A stretch of DNA of 64,000 nucleotides, from NCBI GenBank assembly GCA_022702705.1, contig CM040423.1, forward strand, positions 124,072,852 through 124,136,851. The letters are read 5' to 3'. Source of the DNA: Papilionanthe hookeriana x Papilionanthe teres. Its lineage: Eukaryota; Streptophyta; Magnoliopsida; Asparagales; Orchidaceae. Positions 46,857-59,500 of the stretch are shown here, piece after piece (positions within the stretch are counted from its first letter, which is position 1; the number at the start of each line of letters is the position of its first letter). The notes under the pieces were generated by a model. The model was not told the origin of the DNA. It did no database searches and worked only from the letters and a program-made list of their open reading frames with translations. A program made the position numbers and the translations under genes.

Positions 46857-49184
46857 AATGCACTGGGATTTTATCTTGAATGTCTTAACTGCTAGGGGTT
46901 TTAAACCAAGCTTTGTTCAACTAATCAAAAGGTGGTTACAATGTAATGCTCATTCAGTTTTAGTAAATGGGAAAAGACATGGCTTTTTCAGTGGTTCTAG
47001 AGGTATCAAACAAGGTGACTCACTATCTCCTATAATCTTTATTCTTGCTTTTGATTATCTGTCCAGAATTTTGGATCAAGCCTTCTTACTTTCTCCTCAT
47101 CAAGCTTATCACCATAAATCCAATATCATGAAAGGCCATCTATCATATGCTGATGATATTATAATCTTCTCCAAGGCTTCTAAGGCTATTGTTAAGGTTG
47201 TTAAACAGATTTTAAATCATTTTAAAGTTGTATCAGGGCTGGAGCTTAATCTAAATAAGTGACAATTCTTCCCCAGTAAAAATGTCAGTCTGAATTTAAA
47301 AAAATGGATCTCTAAATACACTAGTTTTCATTCAGCCACACTTCCCATTAACTACCTTGGTGTCCAGCTTATTAAAGGTAGAACAAAACAAACTCAGTTT
47401 CAGGAGATAATTGAGAAGATAAAAACTCAGATTTCAAGTTGGTCCAACTCCTTCCTCTCTAATGGTGGGAGGATAACTCTTCTGAAAAGTATTCTAACTA
47501 CTCTCCCTTTTTATGCCCTCCAGATGTTTACTATGAAGAAGAGCACTAAACAACAGATTAGCAGGTTGTTCAACAGATTCCTGTGGGCTGGGCAACACAA
47601 GCAGATTCACTGGCTCCCTTGGCAGAAGCTTTGCAAACCTATTCAGGCTGGGGGCCTTGGCATCAGAAGTTTTGCTCAGTTAAGTTTCATTAATCTGTGT
47701 AAGCTTTAGATTAGATTTAGAGCACAAGACAGCCTTTGGGCTAAATTTCCTCATGGCAGGTATTGTAAAAATGATCATCCAACTGTGGTTATGCCTAAGC
47801 TGAGGGATTCCAGGTCTTGGAAATCTCTTCTGAAAATTAAAGAAAAAGCTGAACATCTGTTCATATGGGAGCTTGGTGAGGGGCAGTTTAATTTTTGGCT
47901 TGATTAGTGGATCTGGGAAGGGGAGAAGCTCTCAACCAATCCACCATCTAGAATGTCTAATAGCTGTGTGAAAGATTTCTGGACAGATACAAAATGGAAT
48001 TGCAGGCTCCTGAACACCTTGTTAGCACTTGATCAAGTGCATCAAGTTTTTCTTACTAAGGTCCAATCTGATTAGAAGGACAAACTGATCACCAGGAATA
48101 ATAATTCCCAGAAGTTATCATCCTTTATTTATCACAAGTTTTTCACTTGGGATCAGATTCAGTGGGGGACTAAATTCTAGAGTAAACTGTTGTCCCCCTC
48201 CATATCTTTTTTCTATTGGAGAGTAAGGCATCTCCTCATACCCACTAATGATATCCTTAAACTTAAAGGCTTAAAGGGACCTTCTTGCTGCCAATTGTGT
48301 TTCCAAGAAGAGGAATCTGTGAATCATATATTTTTAAGTGCCCTTTCTCTCAGGATGTTTGGAAAGACCTCATCAGCAGGCTTGCTCTTGACACTCTAAA
48401 TTCGAGTTGGTATCAGATAACTACCTGCTGGGTGGATTGGAATAAGGTAAACCTTCTAGTGGTACCTTGCTTGGTGGCTTGGTTTATCGAGATGAGTAGG
48501 AATAGGGCAAAATATGAGGGAATACCTCCCTCCTCTCTACAGGTGGCTGCCCAATGCCTAACTTATATTCAGAAACTAATCAAGTTTCATAACTTTAGGG
48601 ACATTTTCAGGGTGGGACAGCTGGCATCTAGAAGAAATTATTAGTCTTTGGCTGGACACCCCCCTTCCTATTGGGTTAAAGTCAATACTGGTGGAAGTTT
48701 TCATCAAATACATGCTGGTATTGGTGGGATCTTTAGAGATTGCCATGGGAAATGCTTACTGCTCTTCCAGTCACCTGTCCATGCCTTGATTCTTTGGAAG
48801 CTGAGATGATTGCCATTTTTTGTGCCATCAGGATTGCTAATACATTTAATGTGAACTTGCTTCTGGTGGAATCTGATTCAAGTTGCTGCATCTAGTTTCT
48901 CACTAAGTCTGAGCCTGCTCCTTGGCATATCAAGAGATGGATGAATAGAATGATCAGCTACATGGACAACATGTTGTTGGATTTTACCTTCATATCAAGG
49001 GAAGGCAGTGTCCCTGCACACTGGTTGGCCACACAGGGATGTTGTAATGAATCTATTATGATAGATGCTACCCCCCCCCCTCTCTTTTTTGATACATGGA
49101 GATAACTTGGGTCTCCCTTATGTAAGAGGATAATATTTTCCATCTAGTAAGGAATATATTGTCTGCCAGTTAGGCAGGTTTTTG

Positions 49185-49186
<2 letters not shown>
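46857..49186 (+). pseudogene. LINE element 2, RT to RNase H (5'-truncated)
   Basis: This plus-strand L1-type LINE begins inside the RT domain (WDFILNVLTARGFKPSFVQL). RT motifs include GIKQGDSLSPIIFILAFDYL and SYADDIIIFSK with the catalytic YADD near 47150. ORF 47524-47709 has RLFNRFLWAGQHKQIHWLPW. A zinc-binding RT-associated domain follows at 48190-48640 (FYWRVRHLLIPTNDIL, CQLCFQEEESVNHIF), then a decayed RNase H at about 48670-49060. Stops and frameshifts are frequent. The 3' UTR ends in a TA run. It is related to LINE 1 but clearly a different copy, joined to it head to head at about 46857. Confidence 0.88.

Positions 49187-49216
<30 letters not shown>
49187..49216. repeat. (TA)n tail of LINE element 2
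   Basis: About 30 bases of TA at the 3' end of LINE 2, before the resumed Athila-like LTR. Confidence 0.65.
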
Positions 49217-49221
<5 letters not shown>

Positions 49222-50924
49222 CTAATTTTAATGATTTTATAATGTGGATACTACGCAAAAAAACATATCGTTTATCAATTAATATAGGAATTTCTGATTA
49301 AGCCCCAAGATATCGAAACCACAAGGAAATTATAAATAGAAAATATCTTTTTACTTTTTAAGAAAGATCTTATTGAAACTAAAGATAATATTTTAGGAAA
49401 GAAAATTTAATTCTTTTTGTTAATTTTTATAATTTTTAAAATGAAATTAAGAAACTATTTTAACTATACTATTGTATGAAGAAACTTAAGCAAATGAAAT
49501 ATTTTTTCCTTTTATGAATCCATAACAATTCATTGGAATTATTATTTTGAAAGTATCTAAAATATGTTGTGCCAAACAGGATCAATTATATTCTTTACCA
49601 TTACTAGAGATGCTATGAAAACATAGGTTAATCTATTATTTTAAAAATTTTGAAGACGGTTTAGACAGGAAAGATACTAGCTCTAGCTCTAGATTTTCCT
49701 CGATTCCCTACACCTGGGGTCTAACATCTCGTATCAAAACATAAGACAATAAACTAAATTGGGGGCTTTAGCCTGTCACTCTAAAGTGCTCTAATTCTAC
49801 ACCCATCAAAGTATATCTCATATTTATTTGCACTTAACCATATGGAGTACATTCTCACCCATACAATCTCATGTGATTCTTTCCAATACTTGTGTTCTCA
49901 CAACAAATTTCAACATCTTGATTTTTCAAATCAAGAAGTAAATGAAGTGCAAGGTTTTGAATCATCACAACTTCTTCCAACATTGAAATCATATACTTCA
50001 CACGACATACTTCCACAACTTTACTACTTCATCATATTAAGGAAAAAGATAACGAAAACAACTCAGAATTTATGGAGAAAATACAGTCACAACTTGGCTT
50101 AAAAGTATAAATCATAGTGAAAACATACGAAGTCGTAATTAAAAACCAAATGTAATAACAAAGAAAAAGACTTATATGTAAATCCTCTCTACCAAAATCT
50201 TGAAGTTCCTTTGAAAACTTTTTTTTTCCCTTATAATACTCCTTAGACATTGGCGGCCAAATCTAAGGGTTCTAATTCTCACTTTTATTCCTAATACAAA
50301 CTATAATAAAGTAAAGATGGTGAAGTGGAGAAGTGTGTTCTAAAATAACTCTCTAACATAAACCTCACTCTTAAACACAAACCACACCCTCCAACAACAA
50401 CCATATTTTTTATCTTCAAGTCCTCTTTTTAAACTTTTTCAAATGGTATCTTAGTATCTCTTCAAATTATGTTTAGATTCAGCTAGATTCCAAAAGATGC
50501 ATCCATTCAAGAGTATTTTGAATTGAATTTGGTGCCAATAGGAAGTTACACAAGTTCTTACCAAGAGTTGCTTCAAAACCTCTTCAAAATGGCGCCTAAA
50601 ATTAAAGAACTCCTCTTTTATAACAATCACGCGTAAGCGCGGGGTGTCGGCACATAGCCGCGAGCCTGTTGGTGCGTAAGATCGAGATCAGGGCACATAG
50701 CCACGGGGACTTGGCGCATAAGCGCGGCTTCTGGCGCTTAGCTGCGACACATCACTTTTTCAATTTTCTTCATTTTTGCTTCAAATTTGATCCTTTTTCA
50801 CTCTTTTCATCACAATAATCCATTTAATCATACCTGTAAAAAACCACACAAAATACCTTCCATTAAACTGCATTATCATCATAAATAGGTATAAAAATGT
50901 ATATAAAAATACTATACTTTTTCA
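49217..50924 (-). repeat. Athila-like 5' LTR, main part
   Basis: Read on the minus strand it begins TGAAAAAGTATAG at 50924, abutting the Tat pol fragment, and would end at 16124 beside the Athila PBS if the LINE and element B insertions are removed. Total length would be about 1.7 kb, usual for Athila. It includes the GC-rich stretch at 50630-50750 (minus strand with GCGCCAGAAGCCGCGCTTA), of a kind seen in Athila LTRs. No gene is seen. Confidence 0.65.
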
Positions 50925-53215
50925 GTGTATCACTTTATTACGCGGCCTTAGAAGACTCCCTCAGAGCCCCTCTTGCCCATGTCAATGATGACGGTAGGGA
51001 AAATGCACTCTACTATCTGAGTCAATGTCTAATATCGGCAGAAGTAAAGTATCTTCATATTGAGAATCATTATCTAGCTCTGGTTTTCTCTAGTCAAAAG
51101 CTTAGCCATTACAAGTTGTCTCATATAATCAACCTAATTTTGAAAGTTAATCTGTTGCAATATTTAATGATCCAACCAACACATTTCGAACGCTTAGCAA
51201 TGGGGTCAATGATTTTATTGAAATTTAACACTACTTTTGTGCCCCTTCAAGCTATCAAAAGACAAATTCTTCTAGAATTTCTCGCAGCGCACCCGCTGCC
51301 AGCTGGGTCCTTGCTCAACGATGAGCTACCAGACAAAAAGATATTGCATGTAGGACAACTACGTGCCATACGTTGGGAGATGTACTTCAACGGGGCATCA
51401 TCAGTCAGAAGAGATAAAGGGTTGCAAATAGTGATACCGAGCAAAGCAGGGATTGGTCTGATCTTCTTACACCATATCAGACGATGCTAAGATTCTGCCA
51501 CCACTTGATAGAGCCACACACCAATAATGTAGTAAAATAGGAAGCACTAATCACCAATTTAGAATTGGCATTATTAATAGAAATAACAGATATTGCCATG
51601 TATGGCGAGTCACAACTCGTCATACAGCAAGTGACCGGATAATATAGGATTCTAAAGCCAATATTAAAAAATACCACCTGTGTATGATGAAATTGCAAGA
51701 ATAGATTCCTAGTGTGACGTTTTATAGGATTCCTTGAGCAAACAATGTTCATGCGGATGCTTTAGCTAATTTTTCAAATGAATTTGCTTGTACACCCGAA
51801 CATTCTATAGACATCATAGTACAAAGACGTCAGGTTTTATTACAGATCGAGCTCGACAGTTTGCACTAGCTCAAAAAAGGGTAGATAACAATTACAGTGG
51901 GAGATGACACAGAATATTGACGTCAACTGTTGACGGAATATTTGCAAATGGAAAGATTGTTGATGACAAATCAGTAGCGCATCAGATTCATAAAAAGAGC
52001 TCTATCATATGCATTAATCGGCAATGTTTTATACATATGATCGTTCAATCAGATGTGGTTGAGATGAAAAAGCAAAGAAGAAGCGCAAAATATCATCAAA
52101 GAAGTACACGTCAGATTATGTGGAGCTCACCAATCAAGGGAAAAGATGAAAATAAAAATCAAAAGACTTGGATTTTATTTGTCAACAATGATGAAAGATT
52201 GTGTGGACATAGCAATGAAATGTCGTCAGTGCCAAGTGCATAAATGGTGTTGCAATGACCTCCGAATGTTCTACATGCCACGATCACGTTGTAGCCATTC
52301 AAGTGTTGGGGCACAGATATACTAGGATCGATAGATCCTTCGTCTTCAAAAGGACACAGATTCATTCTCACAACTATGGATTACTTCTCAAAATGGGCAG
52401 AGGGAGCTCTGTTATGAGAAGTCACAGCACAATAAGTTCTACAGTTCTTCAAGAATCAAATTCCCTACCATTTTAGTGTACTATGTAGAATCATTTTGGA
52501 TAATGGTTTTGCCTTTAGGAGTACGAAAATCAACAACTTCGTCGGACCACGTGAGATAGGTTGGCGGTACTCTACAACTTACTAACCCAGAAAAAATGGC
52601 TTGGTAGAAGCCTTCAGAAAGACACTTGTGCAGATTTTTAAGAAGACACTCAACGATAACAAAAGAAGATGGAACGAGAAGTTACTAGAAGCGTTATGGA
52701 CATACAAGACAGCCGTCAGAACGCCGGCGTGGTCTACAGCTTACGCACTGGTCTATGGATCTGAGGCAATGTTTCCGTTAAAAGTTTAACTACCGTCACT
52801 CAGAATCACTGTCGCCAATCAGATACCTGTAGAAGAGAATGCCAAACTTTGACTTGGAGAGTTAAAAATCCTTGAAGATAAAAGATTGCTCGCACAGCAG
52901 AACTTGGAACTATGTTAAGCGAAGATGATTCAAGCCCACGACAAATTGAACCGTCTAAGGTCGTTCGATATCGTTGACCTCATCCTCGTTCTTAGAAGAC
53001 CCGTTCTTGCACATTTCAAGATAGGTGGAAAATTTGAACCAACATGGGAAGGACAATTTGTGGTAGAGAAGGTTTACTCCGGTAAGTTGTACTAGCTTTT
53101 GGATTCTCAAGTAGATAGACCCATGTTGTCAATAAATGGACGATATATAAAAAAGTATTACGCGACATGACAAATCTGAAGAAGGATGACTATTCCAACA
53201 TATCCGTGTGGCAAA
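50925..53215 (+). pseudogene. pol: Decayed Tat-lineage pol fragment (RNase H, second RNase H, integrase)
   Basis: The start is cut by the Athila-like LTR. The RNase H part (YYAALEDSLRAPLAHVNDDGRE, ALYYLSQCL) is at 50930-51300, the second RNase H at about 51370-51800 (EMYFNGASSV, YGESQLVIQQV-like text), and the integrase at about 51900-53168. The integrase shows GTDILG-type, LDNGFAFRS and NGLVEAF segments, then KIGGKFEPTWEGQFVVE and INGRYIKKYYAT. Stops and frameshifts are numerous, and its divergence from element B is larger than that between A and B. An AT-rich tail of about 170 bases follows to 53389, where another LTR fragment begins; whether it once had an AlkB ORF cannot be told. Confidence 0.82.
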
Positions 53216-53389
53216 GTTTCTATGAATGCGTCCTAAATTAAAGAAATTTTGTAATCAAAATCAAATGGAATAATAAAAATTTTCATGAAATAAAATGCTC
53301 TCATAATAGAAATTTTGTAATTCTAAATTTTGTAAACTTATATTAAATAAGATAATTGCATCTAATAAAATATAAAATCCATGCTCTGG

Positions 53390-55706
53390 TGAGGAGAAGA
53401 AGAGCTATGCTGTCCATTTGGGTTGAGACAAGTTAGCAAGGGATAATTGAATTTTTTGGCTCACATGGAGCTCTCGTCCATGGTGTTTTCTGGCGGCGTG
53501 GTGGCTGACCGGCCAGGGTCAGGTCACTGTTGTCATCAGGGAGGTCAGTGCTTGAGGTTTGTGAGTTCAATTGGCAAGTTCCAATTGTAAAGGAGTTGAA
53601 TCAAAGTGGAAGGGGGAATGGTTCATTTTGGGTTCAATTTGGTCAACCCTTGTATTTGGGCTTGGTTCACCTTCCCATGGTCTGATTATGAGCCAGGGGG
53701 ATCAGTTGGGTCAGCTGCCATGGAGTGGTGAAGTCCCCATCCATGGTGAGGTGGCTAAACTTGGTTTAGTGTGTGACATGGTTATGATTAAAAAGGCTTA
53801 ATGAAGGATTAGGACAGGGGGCCCTCCTTTTACCATTAATGGCTTGGTCACATGTCAAACCTTCCATGGCTTCATATGGCTTGTAAATGGCTTGCTCATG
53901 GCTCCATGTGGCTTGGGACAAAGCTTGGTCATTTACATGAAAAACGGTTTTGAATTTTTAGGATTTATGGGTGATTTTGGCATGAGGCCTAATTTAGGAA
54001 TATTTGATGATTGGTTTAGGACTTAAGGGATGATATCAATTAATGGGGTGATGAAAAGAATGTCATATGGGCTTTAGCATGAAGTTTGGGCCTTTGAAAT
54101 TTAGTGAAGATGGGCTTTTAAAATGGTTTAGGAAAGTGCGCTTTCAGATTTTAAAATGGATTTTAGGATGAAAATTTGGTAAAGGCTTGGGCCAAACAAG
54201 TGTTGGGTTTAGTTTAGGGATGTTTCATGAATGATTTGGAATTGGTTTGGAATAATTTGGAGTTGAATTGGGTTTAATTTGGGACTTTTGGTAAAGGGGC
54301 CAAAGTGGGTCAAATTGGGTTAACTTGGGCTAAGGTTGGGCTAATGTTGGATTTTATGTAAAATTAATGTTGTGAAATGTTCATGGGAGGTGTCACAAGG
54401 AGTTTTCAACTTTGGTTGGGCTCTAACATTGGGATTTGGGCCCACTTGGGTTAGGTTTGGGCTTAGGTCAATTTAAGGGATTTTGGTTTTAGGTTAAGTT
54501 TGGGTGGAGTTTAGGTTCAAATTTTGGGCAAATCAAGTTAGTGTTTTGTTTATGGGGGTGTTAGGAAGGCCTTGGAAAAGATTTGGGGCTAATTAGAGTT
54601 GAATTGGATGGGTTTGAGCTAGGTTTAGGTCATGGGCCAAAATTGGGCCTTAAGCTTCAAATTGAAATTGGGCCCAAATGTCAATCAAATTGGACTTGGA
54701 TTTGGTCTAAATTGATATTGTGGATGTTTAATTGAAGTTTAGAATTGAATTGGACCAAAATTGAGGTCAATTAGGGTGGTTTGGTTTGACATTGGGTTCA
54801 CTTGGGTTTAATTGGGCTAAATTGGGGGTTTTGGTAAAAGTGGGGTAAATTGGCAAAATTATCCCATAGTATAGTTGAACAAAATGACATTAGGAATATT
54901 TGGGATTGTTTGAAATTTTTTGGTAATTTTCTAAATTTTTGGATTTTTGGGCTAAGAAGGGCATTTTGGGTATTTGGAGGGTATTGGGGGGGTACTTTTG
55001 GGATTTTTGGTTTTTTTTGGCTATGGATGATCAATTTGAGTGGGGGGAAATTTTTAGGATTGATTTTGAGGAATTTTGGGTAATTTAGGTGATTTTTTAA
55101 ATTTTGGGTAATTTCAAGGGCTTTTGGTAGGTTTAGTAGGTGTAGGGCGCCGTGGGTCAAAAATTGAAATTTTGGAAAAATGAAGATTGATCAAATTTGA
55201 GCAAAATGGAATCAATTTGGTTGAGCCATGAAGCCATATTAAGCCCATATGAGCCATGAGAGGACTCAATTAAGGCATTCACTATGTTGTTCCTAACCCT
55301 CTTAGCCAGGGGCTTAGGGGTTAAGGATCATCCATGTGAATTACCTACATGAGTCAGGAAGTCAAGTTGGGTGAGAGTGTGGTTTTAGGACTTGGAATGT
55401 GTGTGAAAGTGTAGTGTATGTGCAAGTCAACCCTCACCAGACCAGGCCATCCAGGGTATTCCTAAATCCAAGAAATCCTATAGGGAACTCATCCTTTAAA
55501 CCTCCACATTTGATTTCAACCCTATAGGTGATTAGGGGTCTACAATCAAGCTTGTGGGGTTTGCAGGGAGTCAAGAGGTGTTTTAACTTCTAAATGGTGG
55601 GTTCCATTTCTAGTCCTCTAAGATCAGTCAAAGGAAAAGCCTAAGGCTAGATCCTAAGTAATAAGGAGAGAGAAGAGAAATGACCTCATCAAAAATGAGG
55701 TCAACA
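53390..55706 (-). mobile_element. 5' fragment of an A/B-type LTR
   Basis: On the minus strand it begins TGTTGACCTCATTTTTGATG at 55706 and matches the first 2.3 kb of LTRs A-C (for example the CATGGACAAGCC and AATGGTAAAAGGAGGGCC blocks near 53820-53880). It stops at about 53390, corresponding to about 6490 in LTR A. It interrupts the protease leader of the minus-strand Tat element on its right. ORFs in it are not coding. Confidence 0.82.
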
Positions 55707-56555
55707 AGCAAATGTCTATGTCTAAAAGTAATTTTATCATTGACTCCCTCTTTTCTTCAGAAAGCATAAGGGCATTATAAATGCTCAATTTTGCTAGTAA
55801 TTTCCTCAGATGACCTAATATATTGTAATCCACTTTGTGAGGATTGTCTTCATTTCTTTCAAATAATTACGTATGTATCGAAGGAACAATCTTTTTCGAT
55901 GTGACAATTTATTTTTCTTTTTCTTAGGGATCCATTCTGGGAGGTAGAAATTTTATACTTTGCAAATTAATTTCAACTATTTTTTTAGTTTACTGTCTGA
56001 CTCTTTTGTCTCTGAGTCTCAAGATTCCAATTCTATGGAAATTGGTGTTCCTTGTAACTGGAGTGTGACTATGTTTTTGTCATTGTTAAAATTATCATTA
56101 ATGTTATTGTCATTTTGGTTGTCATTAGATTGGTCAATATCGTGTACGATTTGAGTATTGTCTACAAGATTAAAATTGGTACTATCATTTTCAAAAGCAT
56201 CATCCAAAATAGACAAAATGTAAGTAGAACTTGAAGTATTATTATTCACAGTAGTGGTAAAAAAGAAGTCATACAAGGTCAATGACTTGAGGAATTTTAT
56301 CCTTTCATCCGAGACAACAATCCTAGTAGAAGATAAAGGAATATGAGAACTAGAAGATACAAAAGCAACAGCAGTTCCTGTGTCTAAATGACCTCTAGTC
56401 CTTTTTGGTTCTTTAATTTTCTTTTTCTTTACTTTCTTAGAAGATTTTGTAATTTGAAAGTCCGTAAGGATCTCATCAGAAGATTTACCTGGAACTGTGC
56501 TATTTTGTTCTTTATTTTTAGAATTAGGGATAAGTTTATCAACCAAAATAAACCT
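55707..56555 (-). pseudogene. Tat-lineage gag-protease linker (minus-strand element E)
   Basis: The ORF 56567-56019 contains NTQIVHDIDQSNDNQND and LQLQGTPISIELES, matching the acidic linker at 28020-28155 of element B (NSQIIHNLDDQNN, GAPITIELE). Beyond it, frameshifted sequence gives KVDYNILGHLRKLLAKLSI, matching the protease leader at 28385-28440. Its upstream gag part is at 63164-64000 on the same strand, so element E was split by the family-D LTR. It ends at 55707 where an A/B-type LTR is inserted. Confidence 0.8.
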
Positions 56556-59500
56556 TGTTGACCTCACTTTTGGTTGAGGTCTAGTCTTTCTTTAGAATAG
56601 CCTAGGGTCTAGCCATAGGACTCTCATGATGACTTTCTTAGAGGACTAGTCATGGAACCCTTCTCCTTAGAAATTCAAACTTTTCTCACTTCACTGGGAG
56701 TTTCATATGCTTAACGCCTAACCTCCAGCTTTTGGGAGGAAGAGACCAAACATAAGGAAGCCCAGGGGAAGTCTCCTATAGGTGCACAGAACTTAGGATA
56801 TATCCTGGGAGGTTTGGAGCTTACACCACACTTACATTACACCCTCACAACTCTAAACAAGGCCCATCACCCTTGATCCCGTAACTCCTTGGAAACTCAT
56901 GTAAGTGGTTTTCCCAAGCCATTAGCCTCAGGCTGGAGTTTGGCTAGTACCAACACATAGAGGACCAAGTGAGGGTGACCCTTAGTCCATGGCTCAACCT
57001 AAATAATGCTCTATCAACCACTTTCAACCAATCCCAATATTTCCTAAAGAGTTCAAATTTCTAACCCTTTGCCCTAAAATACCGAAAATACCCAAAAGAC
57101 CCAAAATACCCCCAAAATCCTAAAATTCCCCAAAATTACCAAAATTACCCAAATTACCCATAATTACTCAAAAATCATTCCAAAATACTCCTTACCACTC
57201 ACATTAATTAAAATTACCCAAAATTGCCAAATTTTCCCAAAAATCCCCAAAATGACCCAATTGCCCCACTTAGCCTAAAATTCCAAAAATTCCAAAAATT
57301 CCCATAAATTCCAAAAACCTCCCAAATATCCCTAATTTCATTTCTCTCAACTACCACATGATCCAATTTGGCCAATTTAGCCTAATTTAACCAAAGAACA
57401 ATTTAACTCAAAAGTGCCCAAATTAAACCCAACGTCTACCCAATTGATTCCAATCTTGCCCAATTTCAATTCCAAACTTTAATTAAACATCTCCAATGTC
57501 AATCTAAACCAAATCCAAGCCAAATTTAACCACATTTGAGTTCAGTTTCACTTAAAATCCAAAAGCCCCAATTTTGCCTAAGTGAGCCAAAATCCTCAAA
57601 TTGACCCAATTTCAACCAATTCCCCCAAATTTCAATCCTAAACCCATCATAACACTCCTATGAACCAGATGTAACATTCAATTGACACCAATTTGGATCA
57701 CAGCCGTATTCAAATCCACTTGGACCAAGCTTACCCAATTTTAACCCAAATTGAACACATGACCAAATCTCACCAAATTGATTCCTCTAAACCTCAAATC
57801 TCCTCCCAATTAATGTTGGGAACTCTTTATGACATTCCCCTAAACCATTTGGAACCTTCAGTTGGGAAACCCCACTCTAGCCCAACCTAAACCCAAGCTT
57901 AGCTAACTTGCCCCAAGTTGACCAAAACACCAAACCAAGCCAAATTGACCTACCAAATATTTTCAACACCACTCCAAACCTTTTCTAAACACTTCATGAA
58001 AATCATACACACCATTTTGAACAATCATTTGAGTCTAACCCAAGCTAGCCCATCTTGAACCCAAATGACCTAAATTGAACATGTGGCCCAATGTGACCAA
58101 ATCATCCTAAATGTGACCAACCTAGGTCCACCACAGCCACCAAGTGACCCCTAAGAACAACCCTAAACCCATAGCCCACTCTAATGGAGCCATGGACCAA
58201 AGGTCCCTTGAATTAGGGGATTTCACCCCATATTTTGCCTTAATCAAAATTTCTCCACCATCATAACTTGCCATTGAGGGTAAATCATCATTAATCCTTC
58301 CCTAGCTCACCTAACCCACATGGCCACCAGACCTAGCCCTGTCGGCCATCATAATGGTCAGAAAATGCTAAAACTGAGAGCCACTACCTCTCAAATTGAA
58401 CCCAAACTCACCTCCCAAGCTATCCAGCTCTGATTGGCCATTGAACTTGTTCTGCCCTCCACCTAAGCAGATGATTACACCCAAAGCCAAGCCTTGAGCT
58501 CAGGCAATTGGCCATGGCTGTAAAAACTACCACTCACGGCCAAAATCAAGGTGCTGAAAATTTCCTAACTAAACTCTGCTAAAACTTCACCAGAGCCTCT
58601 CTAGACCTCCCTAAGATCATTTCAGCCATTTTCCTCCTCTGGTTCCCACTGCCGGAGCTCAATCTCATAGCTCAAATTTGGCCAGAAACTATGACATATT
58701 TCACCATAACTCCATAGTGCACCAAATTTCAATTTACTGCACCCACACATTCACATTAGTGAAAGAAGAGGATCCCCCATCAAAGCCCCATCACAGAAGG
58801 CCTCTGCACTAGACTTCCATCAACACTTGAAATCGGGGCTGGTCTAGTTTGGGTCTAGACAATTCACCAAGGTAAAAGGCTCCATCTGTAGGTTCGTTGG
58901 GACCAATCGAAGCTGCTAGAACCATCTGATTGAGGCCTCCCCTCTCGGAGAAAGGTATTGGACTCACTCTTCCTCTAGAGCTTTTCTTCATCCTCCATAA
59001 CTATACACTGTATCTAATACCGTATAAATCATATGGATAAGTTCGTCTAGGCTAGATGAAGCTCTAGGAACAAACTCCATGTGATTTGGTTGAGTGTAGC
59101 TCGAGATCTTAGGTCTAGAAGGTGGACGGTTTATGGGTTAGGTCAGTTGGGGATGATGATCAAGAGCCGTCGGATCGCGCATGTAATGAACGGATGGCCA
59201 TGATTGCACCGATCAAACTTCTAATGCATAAAGCACGCGCTGACTCAGAAGGTGGCGCCCAACTAGAAGGAGACGCAAGTGCTTTCGACCCACCGTAGGT
59301 TTACGTGGCGCCGATGTGGTTAAGTAGTAAAATATGGATTTTTTGAATTATTTAAATCACTTGAACTTTAAAAATTCATAACGTGGTGTAGAAAATTCAT
59401 AAAAATAAAATAAAAATACCATCTTGCTTATTGAACGGAGCAAAATAATGTGGAAATATTTTGAAATTTATTTGATGTGTGTATGATTTTTAATTAATTT

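Noticed and set aside
50925..53215. The Tat pol fragment as the missing part of element E
   Set aside because: It is on the opposite strand to element E and separated by an LTR fragment, so the two cannot be one collinear element without an inversion.
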